Shown piece after piece: positions 11,701-25,300 of a DNA stretch of 64,000 bases. Under the pieces are notes generated by a model. It was not told the DNA's origin. It made no database searches and saw nothing but the letters and a program-made list of their open reading frames with translations. The number at the start of each line of letters is the position of its first letter. Position 1 is the first letter of the stretch. The stretch covers positions 226,554,604 to 226,618,603 of the forward strand of contig JBAIZL010000002.1 in the NCBI GenBank assembly GCA_036971475.1, read 5' to 3'. Source of the stretch: Prosapia bicincta. Its lineage: Eukaryota; Arthropoda; Insecta; Hemiptera; Cercopidae. The position numbers and the translations under genes were made by a program.

Positions 11701-13203
11701 TACGTTGGTTTATTGACCGTACAGAACGTTGGTTTAGTGACCGTACAGAACGTTGTTTAAGTGGCCGTACACTACGTTGGTTTAGTGGCCGTACAGAACG
11801 TTGGTTAAGTGGCCGTACACTACGTTGGTTTAGTGACCGTGCAGAACGTTGGTTAAATGGCCGTACACTAAGTTTGTTTAGTGGCCGTACAGAACGTTAG
11901 TTAAGTGATTGTACACTACGTTGTTTTAGTGGCCGTACAGAACGTTGGTTTAGTTACCGTACAGAACGATGATTAAGTGGCCGTAGAGAACGATGGTTAA
12001 GTGGCCGTACAGAACGTTGATTAAGTGGCCGTAGAGAACGGTCGTTAAGTGGCCGTACAGAACGTTGGTTTAGTTACCGTACAGAACGTTGATTAAGTGG
12101 CCGTACAGAACGTTGGTTAAGTGGCCGTACAGAACGTTGGTTAAGTGGTCGTACAGAACGTTGATTAAGTGGCCGTAGAGAACGGTCGTTAAGTGGCCGT
12201 ACAGAACGTTGGTTAAGTGACCGTACAGAACGTTGGTTAAGTGACCGTACAGAATGTTGATTAAGTGGCCGTAGAGAACGGAGGTTAAGTGGCCGTACAG
12301 AACGTTGGTTAAGTGACCGTACAGACCGTTGGTTAAGTGACCGTACAGAACGTTGGTTAAGTGACCGTACAGAATGTTGATTAAGTGGCCGTAGAGAACG
12401 GAGGTTAAGTGGCCGTACAGAACGTTGGTTAAGTGACCGTACAGACCGTTGGTTAAGTGACCGTACAGAACGTTGGTTTAGTGACCGTACAGACCATTGG
12501 TTTAGTGACCGTACAGAACGTTGGTTAAGTGACCGTACAGAACGTTGGTTAAGTGGCCGTACAGAACGTTGGTTAAGTGACCGTACAGATCGTTGGTTAA
12601 GTGACCGTAAAGAACGTTGGTTTATTGACCGTACAGACCGTTGGTTTAGTGACCGTACAGAACGTTGGTTAAGTGACCGTACAGAACGTTGGTTTAGTGA
12701 CCGTACAGAACGTTGGTTAAGTGGCCGTACAGAACGTTGGTTAAGTGACCGTACAGAACGTTGGTTTAGTGTCCGTTCAGAACGTTGGTTAAGTGACCGT
12801 ACAGAACGTTGGTTAAGTGACCGTACAGAAAGTTGGTTAAGTGACCGTACAGGACGTTGGTTTAGTGACCGTACAGAAAGATGGTTAAGTGACCGTACAG
12901 AACGTTGGTTAAGTGACCGTACACTACGTTGGTTTAGTGGCCGTACAGAACGTTGGTTAAGTGGCCGTACACTACGTTGGTTTAGTGACCGTACAGAACG
13001 TTGGTTTAGTGACCGTACAGAACGTTGGTTTAGTGGCTGTACAGAACGTTAGTTAAGTGACCGTACAGAACGTTGTTATAGTGGCCATACAGAACGTTGG
13101 TTAAGTGGCCGTACACTACGTTGGTTTAGTGACCGTACAGAACGTTGGTTAAGTGACCGTACAGAACGTTGGTTTAGTGACCGTACAGAACGTTGGTTTA
13201 GTG
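5775..13203 (+). repeat. 24-bp satellite array 4 (about 309 units)
   Basis: 7.4 kb of monomers. The length is two bases short of 24n+15, explained by two single-base losses I can see: GTTGGTAAGTTACC near 6,453 and GTTCAGACGTTGG near 7,140. A 14-unit (336-bp) block is repeated at about 6,005 and 6,341, marked by GACCGAAAAGAACG. From 7,143 to 13,163 the array is two copies of a 3,000-bp segment. The + strand frame at 6742-7152 starts at TTG and is not a gene. Confidence 0.97.
7143..13163 (+). repeat. 3,000-bp (125-unit) tandem duplication
   Basis: Bases 7143-10163 and 10143-13163 match at an offset of exactly 3,000 bp. Comparing line by line I found two differences: TAGTGACC versus TATTGACC (8712/11712) and GAATGATGG versus GAACGATGG (8980/11980). 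A third, slightly older copy lies at 15421-17940, with one unit gained near 15,650 and one lost near 17,600. Its landmark is a cluster of CAGTACG and GACCTCACAG variants at the left end. Confidence 0.92.
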
Positions 13204-14076
13204 CTGCTGAAACAGAAGTTATCTTAAACGTAAATTCGCAGGACACCTCAGAATGCTACACTTGTCATGTGGTAATGTTTCGTCCGATCCAGCATCACAC
13301 CGCCGCGCTCCGTTGGCAGGCTGAGCATAACAAAGCTATTCCACAAAATAAAATGTAGAAAGTCTCACCCCACAAAGGAAGTATTAACAAATAACCTTCC
13401 TAAGGCCGTTCCTGGTACACATAATCGAAGCATTATGCCTGAGGGATTTAATCGATATAACCGATCCAATTCCTGTGTTGGCAGGATTTGTGTACTTGAG
13501 CGGAACCAGAATTTAGGACAAAGGATGCTATTTCGATTCTATGACTGTCGAGAAAGAATCAAAATTATTACTTTACAAAAAGATATAAGGTCTTTCCCAA
13601 CAAACGTGTTTCAAAGTAAAAATATACTAAACATTTCTGTTTAAAATAAAACTTTTCAGAATGGTTAACTACATATTTCGCGAAGAAATGGTTTTTTAGG
13701 TTTATTAGATTTATTTATTAATAACTTGTGCTGCTATTAACTACAATAATAATGTACACTTATTTCAGAATATGTTTCTAATTATAAAATTGTAAAATAT
13801 TTTTCGATTGAAAACTCTCTTTAAATTCGTCTAAATGTTTTAATTTCCCAAATTTTGAAGTATCTAGCAATTTGTGAGTGGAAATTTCATCATCTATTTC
13901 CATTAGGCTATGAACGACCTTGAGGTTTCCTCTTATAGATGTTCATTCTCTCAAGGATTTGCATATTCTACATAAATCTTAAACACGTGCCTAGTTGGTA
14001 GTTTTACAATCTTAACAAACAATAAAAATGATTTTTTTCATATTTCAGACTCAAACAATTTCAAATAATTTTTCAG
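13204..14076 (+). repeat. Island 4, 873-bp spacer
   Basis: Fourth island, closest to island 3: GAGCAT form, short CAATTTGTGAG, AAGGCCGTTCC and AAACACGTGCC in both. It has a private A to T change (GTTATCTTAAACG) in the head. The 69-codon frame is at 13435-13644. It starts the second copy of the 8.3-kb duplication. Confidence 0.93.
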
Positions 14077-16375
14077 AACGTTGATTAAGTGGCCGTACAG
14101 AACGTTGGTTAAATGACCGTACAGAACGTTGGTTTAGTGACCGTACAGAACGTTGGTTTAGTGACCGTACAGAACGTTGGTTTAGTGGCCGTACAGAACG
14201 TTGGTTTAGTGACCGTACAGAACGTTGGGTAAGTGACCGTACAGAACGTTGGTTTAGTGACCGTACAGAACGTTGGTTTAGTGACCGTACAGAACGTTGG
14301 TTTAGTGACCGAAAAGAACGTTGGTTAAGTGGCCGTACAGAACGTTGGTTAAGTGGCCGTACAGAACGTTGGTTTAGTGACCGTAAAGAACGTTGGTTTA
14401 GTGACCGTACAGAACGTTGGTTAAGTTACCGTACAGAACGTTGGTTTTGTGACCGTACAGAACGTTGGTTAAGTGACCGTACAGAACGTTGGTTAGGTGA
14501 CCATACAGAACGTTGGTTAAGTGGCCGTACAGAACGATGGTTTAGTGACCGTTCAGAACGTTGGTAAAGTGGCCGTACAGAATGTTGATTAATTGACCGT
14601 ACAGAACGTTGGATTAGTGACCGAAAAGAACGTTGGTTAAGTGGCCGTACAGAACGTTGGTTAAGTGGCCGTACAGAACGTTGGTTTAGTGACCGTAAAG
14701 AACGTTGGTTTAGTGACCGTACAGAACGTTGGTAAGTTACCGTACAGAACGTTGGTTTTGTGACCGTACAGAACGTTGGTTAAGTGACCGTACAGAACGT
14801 TGGTTAGGTGACCATACAGAACGTTGGTTAAGTGGCCGTACAGAACGTTGGTTAAGTGACCGTACAGAACGTTGGTTTAGTGACCGTACAGAACTTTGGT
14901 AAAGTGGCCGTACAGAACGTTGATTAATTGACCGTACAGAACGTTGGATTAGTTACCGTGCAGAACGTTGGTTTAGTGACCGTACAGAACGTTGGTTTAG
15001 TGACCGTACAGAACTTTGTTTGAGTGGCTGTACAGAGCGTTGGTTAATTGACCGTACAGAACGTTGGATTGGTAACCGTGCAGAACGTTGGTTTAGTGAC
15101 CGTACAGAACGTTGGTTTAGTGCCCGTACAGAACGTTGGTTAAGTGACCGTACAGAACGTTGGTTAAGTGACCGTACAGAACGTTGGTTTAATGACCGTA
15201 CAGAACGTTGGTTTAGTGACCGTACAGAACGTTGGTTTAGTGAACGTACAGAACGTTGGTTAAGTGACCGTACAGAACGTTGGTTTAGAGACCGTACAGA
15301 ACGTTGGTTTAGTGAACGTGCAGAACGTTGGTTAAGTGACCGTACAGAACGTTGTTCAAGTGAACGTACAGAAAGTTGGTTAAGTGACCGTACAGAACGT
15401 TGGTTTAGTGACCGTTCAGACGTTGGTTAAGTGACCGTACAGTACGTTGGTTTAGTGACCTCACAGAACGTTGTTCAAGTGAGCTTACAGTACGTTGGTT
15501 TAGTGACCTCACAGAACGTTGTTCAAGTGACCTTACAGAACGTTAGTTTAGTGACCGCACAGAACGTCGGTTAGGTGACCGTACAGAACGTTGGTTTAGT
15601 GACCGTGCATAACGTTGTTTTAGTGACCGTACAGAACGTTGGTTTAGTGACCGTACAGAACGTTGGTTTAGTGACCGTACAGAACGTTGGTTAAGTGGCC
15701 GTACAGAACGTTGGTTTAGTGACCGTACAGACCGTTGGTTTATAGACCGTACAGAACGTTGGCTAAGTGACCGTACAGAACGTTGGTTTAGTGACCGTAC
15801 AGAACGTTGGTTAAGTGACCGTACAGAACGTTATTTAAGTGACCGTACAGAACGTTGGTTAAGTGACCGTACAGAAAGTTGGTTAAGTGACCGTACAGAA
15901 CGTTGGTTTAGTGACCGTTCAGAACGTTGGTTAAGTGACCGTACAGAACGTTGGTTTAGTGACCGTACAGAATGTTGGTTAAGTGACCGTACAGAACGTT
16001 GGTTTAGTGACCGTACAGAACGTTGGTTAAATAACCGTACAGAACGTTGGTTAAGTGGCCGTACACTACGTTGGTTTAGTGACCGTACAGAACGTTGGTT
16101 AGGTGACCTTACAGAACGTTGGTTAAGTGACCGTACAGAACGTTGGTTTAGTGACCGTACCGACCGTTGGTTAAGTGGCCGTACAGAACGTAGGTTAGGT
16201 GACCGTACAGAACGTTGGTTAAGTGACCGTACAGAACGTTGATTTAGTGACCGTACAGACCGTTAGTTTAGTGACCGTACAGAACGTTGGTTAAGTGGCC
16301 GTACAGAACGTTGGTTTAGTGACCATACAGAACGTTGGTTAAGTGACCGTACAGAACGTTGGTTAAGTGACCGTA

Positions 16376-19300
16376 CACAACGTTGATTAAGTGGCCGTAG
16401 AGAACGGTGGTTAAGTGGCCGTACAGAACGTTGGTTAAGTGGCCGTACAGAACGTTGGTTAAGTGGCCGTACAGAACGTTGGTTATGTGGCCGTATAGAC
16501 CGTTGGTTAAGTGACCGTACAGAACGTTGGTTTAGTGACCGTACAGACCATTGGTTTAGTGACCGTACAGAACGTTGGTTAAGTGACCGTACACTACGTC
16601 GGTTTAGTGGCCGTACAGAACGTTGATTAAGTGGCCGTATAGAACGTTGGTTAAGTGGCCGTACAGAACGTTGATTAAGTGGCCGTATAGAACGTTGGTT
16701 TAGTAGCCGTACAGAACGTTGGTTAAGTGGCCGTACACTACGTTGGTTTAGTGACCGTACAGAACGTTGGTTTAGTGACCGTACAGAACGTTGTTTAAGT
16801 GGCCGTACACTACGTTGGTTTAGTGGCCGTACAGAACGTTGGTTAAGTGGCCGTACACTACGTTGGTTTAGTGGCCGTACAGAACGTTGATTAAGTGGCC
16901 GTATAGAACGTTGGTTAAGTGGCCGTACAGAACGTTGATTAAGTGGCCGTATAGAACGTTGGTTTAGTAGCCGTACAGAACGTTGGTTAAGTGGCCGTAC
17001 ACTACGTTGGTTTAGTGACCGTACAGAACGTTGGTTTAGTGACCGTACAGAACGTTGTTTAAGTGGCCGTACACTACGTTGGTTTAGTGGCCGTACAGAA
17101 CGTTGGTTAAGTGGCCGTACACTACGTTGGTTTAGTGACCGTGCAGAACGTTGGTTAAATGGCCGTACACTAAGTTTGTTTAGTGGCCGTACAGAACGTT
17201 AGTTAAGTGATTGTACACTACGTTGTTTTAGTGGCCGTACAGAACGTTGGTTTAGTTACCGTACAGAACGATGATTAAGTGGCCGTAGAGAACGATGGTT
17301 AAGTGGCCGTACAGAACGTTGATTAAGTGGCCGTAGAGAACGGTCGTTAAGTGGCCGTACAGAACGTTGGTTTAGTTACCGTACAGAACGTTGATTAAGT
17401 GGCCGTACAGAACGTTGGTTAAGTGGCCGTACAGAACGTTGGTTAAGTGGTCGTACAGAACGTTGATTAAGTGGCCGTAGAGAACGGTCGTTAAGTGGCC
17501 GTACAGAACGTTGGTTAAGTGACCGTACAGAACGTTGGTTAAGTGACCGTACAGAATGTTGATTAAGTGGCCGTAGAGAACGGAGGTTAAGTGGCCGTAG
17601 AGAACGTTGGTTAAGTGACCGTACAGAACGTTGGTTAAGTGACCGTACAGAATGTTGATTAAGTGGCCGTAGAGAACGGAGGTTAAGTGGCCGTACAGAA
17701 CGTTGGTTAAGTGACCGTACAGACCGTTGGTTAAGTGACCGTACAGAACGTTGGTTTAGTGACCGTACAGACCATTGGTTTAGTGACCGTACAGAACGTT
17801 GGTTAAGTGACCGTACAGAACGTTGGTTAAGTGGCCGTACAGAACGTTGGTTAAGTGACCGTACAGATCGTTGGTTAAGTGACCGTAAAGAACGTTGGTT
17901 TATTGACCGTACAGACCGTTGGTTTAGTGACCGTACAGAAAGTTGGTTAAGAGACAGTACAAAACGTTGGTTAAGTGATCGTACAGAACATTGGTTTAGT
18001 GAACGTACAGACCGTTGGTTAAGTGGCCGTACAGAACGTTGGTTAAGTGACCGTACAGAACGATGTTTATGTGACCGTACAGAACGTTGGTTTAGTGACC
18101 GTACAGACCGGTAGTTTAGTGACCGTACAGAACGTTGGTTAAGTGGCCGTACAGAACGTTTGTTTAGTGACCGTTAGAACGTTGGTTAAATGGCCGTACA
18201 GAACGTTGATTAAGTGGCCGTATAGAACGTTGGTTAAGCGGCCGTACAGAACGTTGATTAAGTGGTCGTATAGAATGTTGGTTTAGTAGCCGTACAGAAC
18301 GTTGGTTAATTGGCCGTACACTACGTTGGTTTAGTGACCGTACAGAACGTTGGTTTAGTGACCGTACAGAACGTTGGTTTAGTGACCGTACAGAATGTTG
18401 GTTTAGTGACCGTACAGAACGTTGGTTAAGTGGCCGTACACTACGTTGGTTTAGTGGTCGTACAGAACGTTGGTTAAGTGGCTGTACACTACGTTGGTTT
18501 AGAGTCCGTACAGAACGTTGGTTAAGTGGCCGTACACTACGTTGGTTTAGTGGCCGTACAGAATGTTAGTTAAGTGACCGTACAGAACATTGGTTTGTGA
18601 CCGTAGAGGACGTTGGTTTAGTGACCGTACAGGACGTTGGTTAAGTGGGCGTACAGAACGTTGGTTTAGTGACCGTACAGAACGTTGGTTAAGTGACCCT
18701 ACAGAACGTTGGTTTAGTGACCGTACACTACGTTGGTTAAGTGGCCGTACAGAACGTTGGTTAAGTGGCCGTACAGAACGTTGGTTTAGTGACCGTACAG
18801 AACGTTGGTTAAGTGGCCGTACAGAACGTTGGTTTAGTGTCCGTTCAGAACGTTGGTTAAGTGACCGTACAGAACGTTGGTTAAGTGACCGTACAGAAAG
18901 TTGGTTAAGTGACCGTACAGAACGTTGGTTTAGTGAACGTACAGAACGATGGTTAAGTGACCGTACAGAACGTTGGTTAAGTGACCGTACAGAACGTTGG
19001 TTTAGTGACCGTACAGACCGTTGGTTTAGTGACTGTACAGAACGTTGGTCAAGTGGCCGTACAGAACGTTGGTTTAGTGACCGTACAGAACGTTGGTTAA
19101 GTGGCCGTACAGAACGTTGGTTTAGTGACCGTACAGAACGTTGGTTAAGTGGCCGTACAGAACGTTGGTTAAGTGGTCGTACAGAACGTTGATTAAGTGG
19201 CCGTAGAGAACGGTCGTTAAGTGGCCGTACAGAGCGTTGGTTAAGTGACCGTACAGAACGTTGGTTAAGTGACCGTACAGAATGTTGATTAAGTGGCCGT

Positions 19301-22300
19301 AGAGAACGGAGGTTAAGTGGCCGTACAGAACGTTGGTTAAGTGACCGTACAGAACGTTGGTTAAGTGGCCGTACAGAACGTTGGTTAAGTGACCGTACAG
19401 ATCGTCTGTTAAGTGACCGTAGGGAACGTTGGTTTATTGACCGTACAGACCGTTGGTTTAGTGACCGTACAGAAATTAGTTAAGTGGCCGTACAGAACGT
19501 TGGTTAAGTGACCGTACAGAACGTTGGTTAAGTGGCCGTACAGACCGTTGCTTAAGTGGCCGTACAGAACGTTGGTTAAGTGTCCGTACAGAACGTTGGT
19601 TAAGTGACCGTACAGAAAGTTGGTTAAGAGACAGTACAAAACGTTGGTTAAGTGATCGTACAGAACATTGGTTTAGTGAACGTACAGACCGTTGGTTAAG
19701 TGGCCGTACAGAACGTTGGTTAAGTGACCGTACAGAACGATGTTTATGTGACCGTACAGAACGTTGGTTTAGTGACCGTACAGACCGGTAGTTTAGTGAC
19801 CGTACAGAACGTTGGTTAAGTGGCCGTACAGAACGTTTGTTTAGTGACCGTTAGAACGTTGGTTAAATGGCCGTACAGAACGTTGATTAAGTGGCCGTAT
19901 AGAACGTTGGTTAAGCGGCCGTACAGAACGTTGATTAAGTGGTCGTATAGAATGTTGGTTTAGTAGCCGTACAGAACGTTGGTTAATTGGCCGTACACTA
20001 CGTTGGTTTAGTGACCGTACAGAACGTTGGTTTAGTGACCGTACAGAACGTTGGTTTAGTGACCGTACAGAATGTTGGTTTAGTGACCGTACAGAACGTT
20101 GGTTAAGTGGCCGTACACTACGTTGGTTTAGTGGTCGTACAGAACGTTGGTTAAGTGGCTGTACACTACGTTGGTTTAGAGTCCGTACAGAACGTTGGTT
20201 AAGTGGCCGTACACTACGTTGGTTTAGTGGCCGTACAGAATGTTAGTTAAGTGACCGTACAGAACATTGGTTTAGTGACCGTAGAGGACGTTGGTTTAGT
20301 GACCGTACAGGACGTTGGTTAAGTGGGCGTACAGAACGTTGGTTTAGTGACCTTACAGAACGTTGGTTAAGTGACCCTACAGAACGTTGGTTTAGTGACC
20401 GTACACTACGTTGGTTAAGTGGCAGTACAGAACGTTGGTTAAGTGGCCGTACAGAACGTTGGTTAAGTGACCGTACAGAACGTTGGTTAAGTGGCCGTAC
20501 ACTACTTTGTTTTAGTGGCCGTACAGAACGTTAGTTAAGTGACCGTACAGAACGTTGTTATAGTGGCCGTACAGAACGTTGGTTAAGTGGCCGTACACTA
20601 CGTTGGTTTAGTGACCGTACAGAACGTTGGTTAAGTGGCCGTACACTACGTTGGTTTAGTGGCCGTACAGAACGTTGGTTAAGTGGCCGTACACTACGTT
20701 GGTTTAGTGACCGTACAGAACGTTGGTTAAGTGGCCGTACACTACTTTGTTTTAGTGGCCGTACAGAACGTTAGTTAAGTGACCGTACAGAACGTTGTTA
20801 TAGTGGCCGTACAGAACGTTGGTTAAGTGGCCGTACACTACGTTGGTTTAGTGGCCGTACAGAACGTTAGTTAAGTGACCGTACAGAACGTTGTTATAGT
20901 GGCCATACAGAACGTTGGTTAAGTGGCCGTACACTACGTTGGTTTAGTGTCCGTACAGAACGTTGGTTAAGTGGCCGTACACTACGTTGGTTTAGTGACC
21001 GTACAGAACGTTGATTAAGTGGCCGTACACTACGTTGGTTTAGTGACCGTACAGAACGTTGGTTGAGTGGCCGTACACAACGTTGGTTAACTGACCGTAG
21101 AGAACGGTGGTTAAGTGGCCGTACAGAACGTTGGTAAAGTGACCGTACAGAACGTTGGTTAGGTGGCCGTACAGAACGTTGGTTAAGTGACCGTACAGAA
21201 CGTTGGTTTAGTGACCGTACAGAACGTTGGTTAAGTGGCCGTACAGAACGTTGGTTAAGTGGCCGTACAGAACGTTGGCTTAGTAACCGTACAGAACGTT
21301 GGTTTAGTGACAATACAGAACGTTGGTTAAGTGGCCGTACAGAACGTTGGTTAAGTGGCCGTACAGAACGTTGGTTTAGTGACCGTACAGAGCGTTGGAT
21401 TAGTGACCGTAAGGAACGTTGGTTAAGTGGCCGTACAGAACGTTGGTTAAGTGACCGTACATAACGTTGGTTTAGTGACCGTACAGAACGTTGGTTTAGT
21501 GACCGTACAGAACGTTGGTTTAGTGACCGTACAGAACGTTTGTTAAGTGGCCGTACAGAACGTTGGTTTAGTGACCGTACAGAACGATGGTTAAGTGGCC
21601 GTACAGAACGTTGGTTTAGTGACCGTACAGAACGTTGGTTTAGTGACCGTACAGAACGTTGGTAAGTGACCGTACAGAACGTTGGTTTAGTGATCGTACA
21701 GAACGTTGGTTTAGTGACCGTACAAAACATTGGTTTAGTGGCCGTACAGAACGTTGGTTTAGTGACCGTACAGACCGTTGGTTTAGTGACTGTACAGAAC
21801 GTTGGTCAAGTGGCTGTACAGAACGTTGATTAAGTGGCCGTAGAGAACGGTGGTTAAGTGGCCGTACAGAACGTTGGTTAAGTGGCCGTACAGAACGTTG
21901 GTTAAGTGGCCGTACAGAACGTTGGTTATGTGGCCGTATAGACCGTTGGTTAAGTGAACGTACAGAACGTTGGTTTAGTGACCGTACAGACCATTGGTTT
22001 AGTGACCGTACAGAACGTTGGTTAAGTGACCGTACACTACGTTGGTTTAGTGGCCGTACAGAACGTTGATTAAGTGGCCGTATAGAACGTTGGTTAAGTG
22101 GCCGTACACTACGTTGGTTTAGTGGCCGTACAGAACGTTGGTTAAGTGGCCGTACACTACGTTGGTTTAGTGGCCGTACAGAACGTTGATTAAGTGGCCG
22201 TATAGAACGTTGGTTAAGTGGCCGTACAGAACGTTGATTAAGTGGCCGTATAGAACGTTGGTTTAGTAGCCGTACAGAACGTTGGTTAAGTGGCCGTACA

Positions 22301-25300
22301 CTACGTTGGTTTAGTGACCGTACAGAACGTTGGTTTAGTGACCGTACAGAACGTTGTTTAAGTGGCCGTACACTACGTTGGTTTAGTGGCCGTACAGAAC
22401 GTTGGTTAAGTGGCCGTACACTACGTTGGTTTAGTGACCGTGCAGAACGTTGGTTAAATGGCCGTACACTAAGTTTGTTTAGTGGCCGTACAGAACGTTA
22501 GTTAAGTGATTGTACACTACGTTGTTTTAGTGGCCGTACAGAACGTTGGTTTAGTTACCGTACAGAACGATGATTAAGTGGCCGTAGAGAACGATGGTTA
22601 AGTGGCCGTACAGAACGTTGATTAAGTGGCCGTAGAGAACGGTCGTTAAGTGGCCGTACAGAACGTTGGTTTAGTTACCGTACAGAACGTTGATTAAGTG
22701 GCCGTACAGAACGTTGGTTAAGTGGCCGTACAGAACGTTGGTTAAGTGGTCGTACAGAACGTTGATTAAGTGGCCGTAGAGAACGGTCGTTAAGTGGCCG
22801 TACAGAACGTTGGTTAAGTGACCGTACAGAACGTTGGTTAAGTGACCGTACAGAATGTTGATTAAGTGGCCGTAGAGAACGGAGGTTAAGTGGCCGTACA
22901 GAACGTTGGTTAAGTGACCGTACAGAACGTTGGTTAAGTGACCGTACAGAATGTTGATTAAGTGGCCGTAGAGAACGGAGGTTAAGTGGCCGTACAGAAC
23001 GTTGGTTAAGTGACCGTACAGACCGTTGGTTAAGTGACCGTACAGAACGTTGGTTTAGTGACCGTACAGACCATTGGTTTAGTGACCGTACAGAACGTTG
23101 GTTAAGTGACCGTACAGAACGTTGGTTAAGTGGCCGTACAGAACGTTGGTTAAGTGACCGTACAGATCGTTGGTTAAGTGACCGTAAAGAACGTTGGTTT
23201 ATTGACCGTACAGACCGTTGGTTTAGTGACCGTACAGAAAGTTGGTTAAGAGACAGTACAAAACGTTGGTTAAGTGATCGTACAGAACATTGGTTTAGTG
23301 AACGTACAGACCGTTGGTTAAGTGGCCGTACAGAACGTTGGTTAAGTGACCGTACAGAACGATGTTTATGTGACCGTACAGAACGTTGGTTTAGTGACCG
23401 TACAGACCGGTAGTTTAGTGACCGTACAGAACGTTGGTTAAGTGGCCGTACAGAACGTTTGTTTAGTGACCGTTAGAACGTTGGTTAAATGGCCGTACAG
23501 AACGTTGATTAAGTGGCCGTATAGAACGTTGGTTAAGCGGCCGTACAGAACGTTGATTAAGTGGTCGTATAGAATGTTGGTTTAGTAGCCGTACAGAACG
23601 TTGGTTAATTGGCCGTACACTACGTTGGTTTAGTGACCGTACAGAACGTTGGTTTAGTGACCGTACAGAACGTTGGTTTAGTGACCGTACAGAATGTTGG
23701 TTTAGTGACCGTACAGAACGTTGGTTAAGTGGCCGTACACTACGTTGGTTTAGTGGTCGTACAGAACGTTGGTTAAGTGGCTGTACACTACGTTGGTTTA
23801 GAGTCCGTACAGAACGTTGGTTAAGTGGCCGTACACTACGTTGGTTTAGTGGCCGTACAGAATGTTAGTTAAGTGACCGTACAGAACATTGGTTTGTGAC
23901 CGTAGAGGACGTTGGTTTAGTGACCGTACAGGACGTTGGTTAAGTGGCCGTACAGAACGTTGTTTAAGTGGCCGTACAGAACGTTGGTTTAGTGACCGTA
24001 CAGAACGTTGGTTAAGTGGCCGTACAGAACGTTGGTTTAGTGTCCGTTCAGAACGTTGGTTAAGTGACCGTACAGAACGTTGGTTAAGTGACCGTACAGA
24101 AAGTTGGTTAAGTGACCGTACAGAACGTTGGTTTAGTGACCGTACAGAACGATGGTTAAGTGACCGTACAGAACGTTGGTTAAGTGACCGTACAGAACGT
24201 TGGTTTAGTGACCGTACAGACCGTTGGTTTAGTGACTGTACAGAACGTTGGTCAAGTGGCCGTACAGAACGTTGGTTTAGTGACCGTACAGAACGTTGGT
24301 TAAGTGGCCATACAGAACGTTGGTTTAGTGACCGTACAGAACGTTGGTTAAGTGGCCGTACAGAACGTTGGTTAAGTGGTCGTACAGAACGTTGATTAAG
24401 TGGCCGTAGAGAACGGTCGTTAAGTGGCCGTACAGAGCGTTGGTTAAGTGACCGTACAGAACGTTGGTTAAGTGACCGTACAGAATGTTGATTAAGTGGC
24501 CGTAGAGAACGGAGGTTAAGTGGCCGTACAGAACGTTGGTTAAGTGACCGTACAGACCGTTGGTTAAGTGACCGTACAGAACGTTGGTTAAGTGACCGTA
24601 CAGAATGTTGATTAAGTGGCCGTAGAGAACGGAGGTTAAGTGGCCGTACAGAACGTTGGTTAAGTGACCGTACAGACCGTTGGTTAAGTGACCGTACAGA
24701 ACGTTGGTTTAGTGCCCGTGCAGACCATTGGTTTAGTGACCGTACAGAACGTTGGTTAAGTGACCGTACAGAACGTTGGTTAAGTGGCCGTACAGAACGT
24801 TGGTTAAGTGACCGTACAGATCGTCTGTTAAGTGACCGTAGGGAACGTTGGTTTATTGACCGTACAGACCGTTGGTTTAGTGACCGTACAGAAATTAGTT
24901 AAGTGGCCGTACAGAACGTTGGTTAAGTGACCGTACAGAACGTTGGTTAAGTGGCCGTACAGACCGTTGCTTAAGTGGCCGTACAGAACGTTGGTTAAGT
25001 GTCCGTACAGAACGTTGGTTAAGTGACCGTACAGAAAGTTGGTTAAGAGACAGTACAAAACGTTGGTTAAGTGATCGTACAGAACATTGGTTTAGTGAAC
25101 GTACAGACCGTTGGTTAAGTGGCCGTACAGAACGTTGGTTAAGTGACCGTACAGAACGATGTTTATGTGACCGTACAGAACGTTGGTTTAGTGACCGTAC
25201 AGACCGGTAGTTTAGTGACCGTACAGAACGTTGGTTAAGTGGCCGTACAGAACGTTTGTTTAGTGACCGTTAGAACGTTGGTTAAATGGCCGTACAGAAC

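Larger units (their letters stand above)
4903..17940 (+). repeat. About 8.3-kb tandem duplication containing islands 3 and 4
   Basis: Sequence from island 3 onward (4903 to about 9,660) recurs from island 4 onward (13204 to 17940) at an offset of 8,301 falling to 8,278 bp. The first copy additionally carries the extra 3,000-bp duplication. The match ends at 17,940, where the second copy switches to AGAAAGTTGGTTAAGAGAC. Confidence 0.85.
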
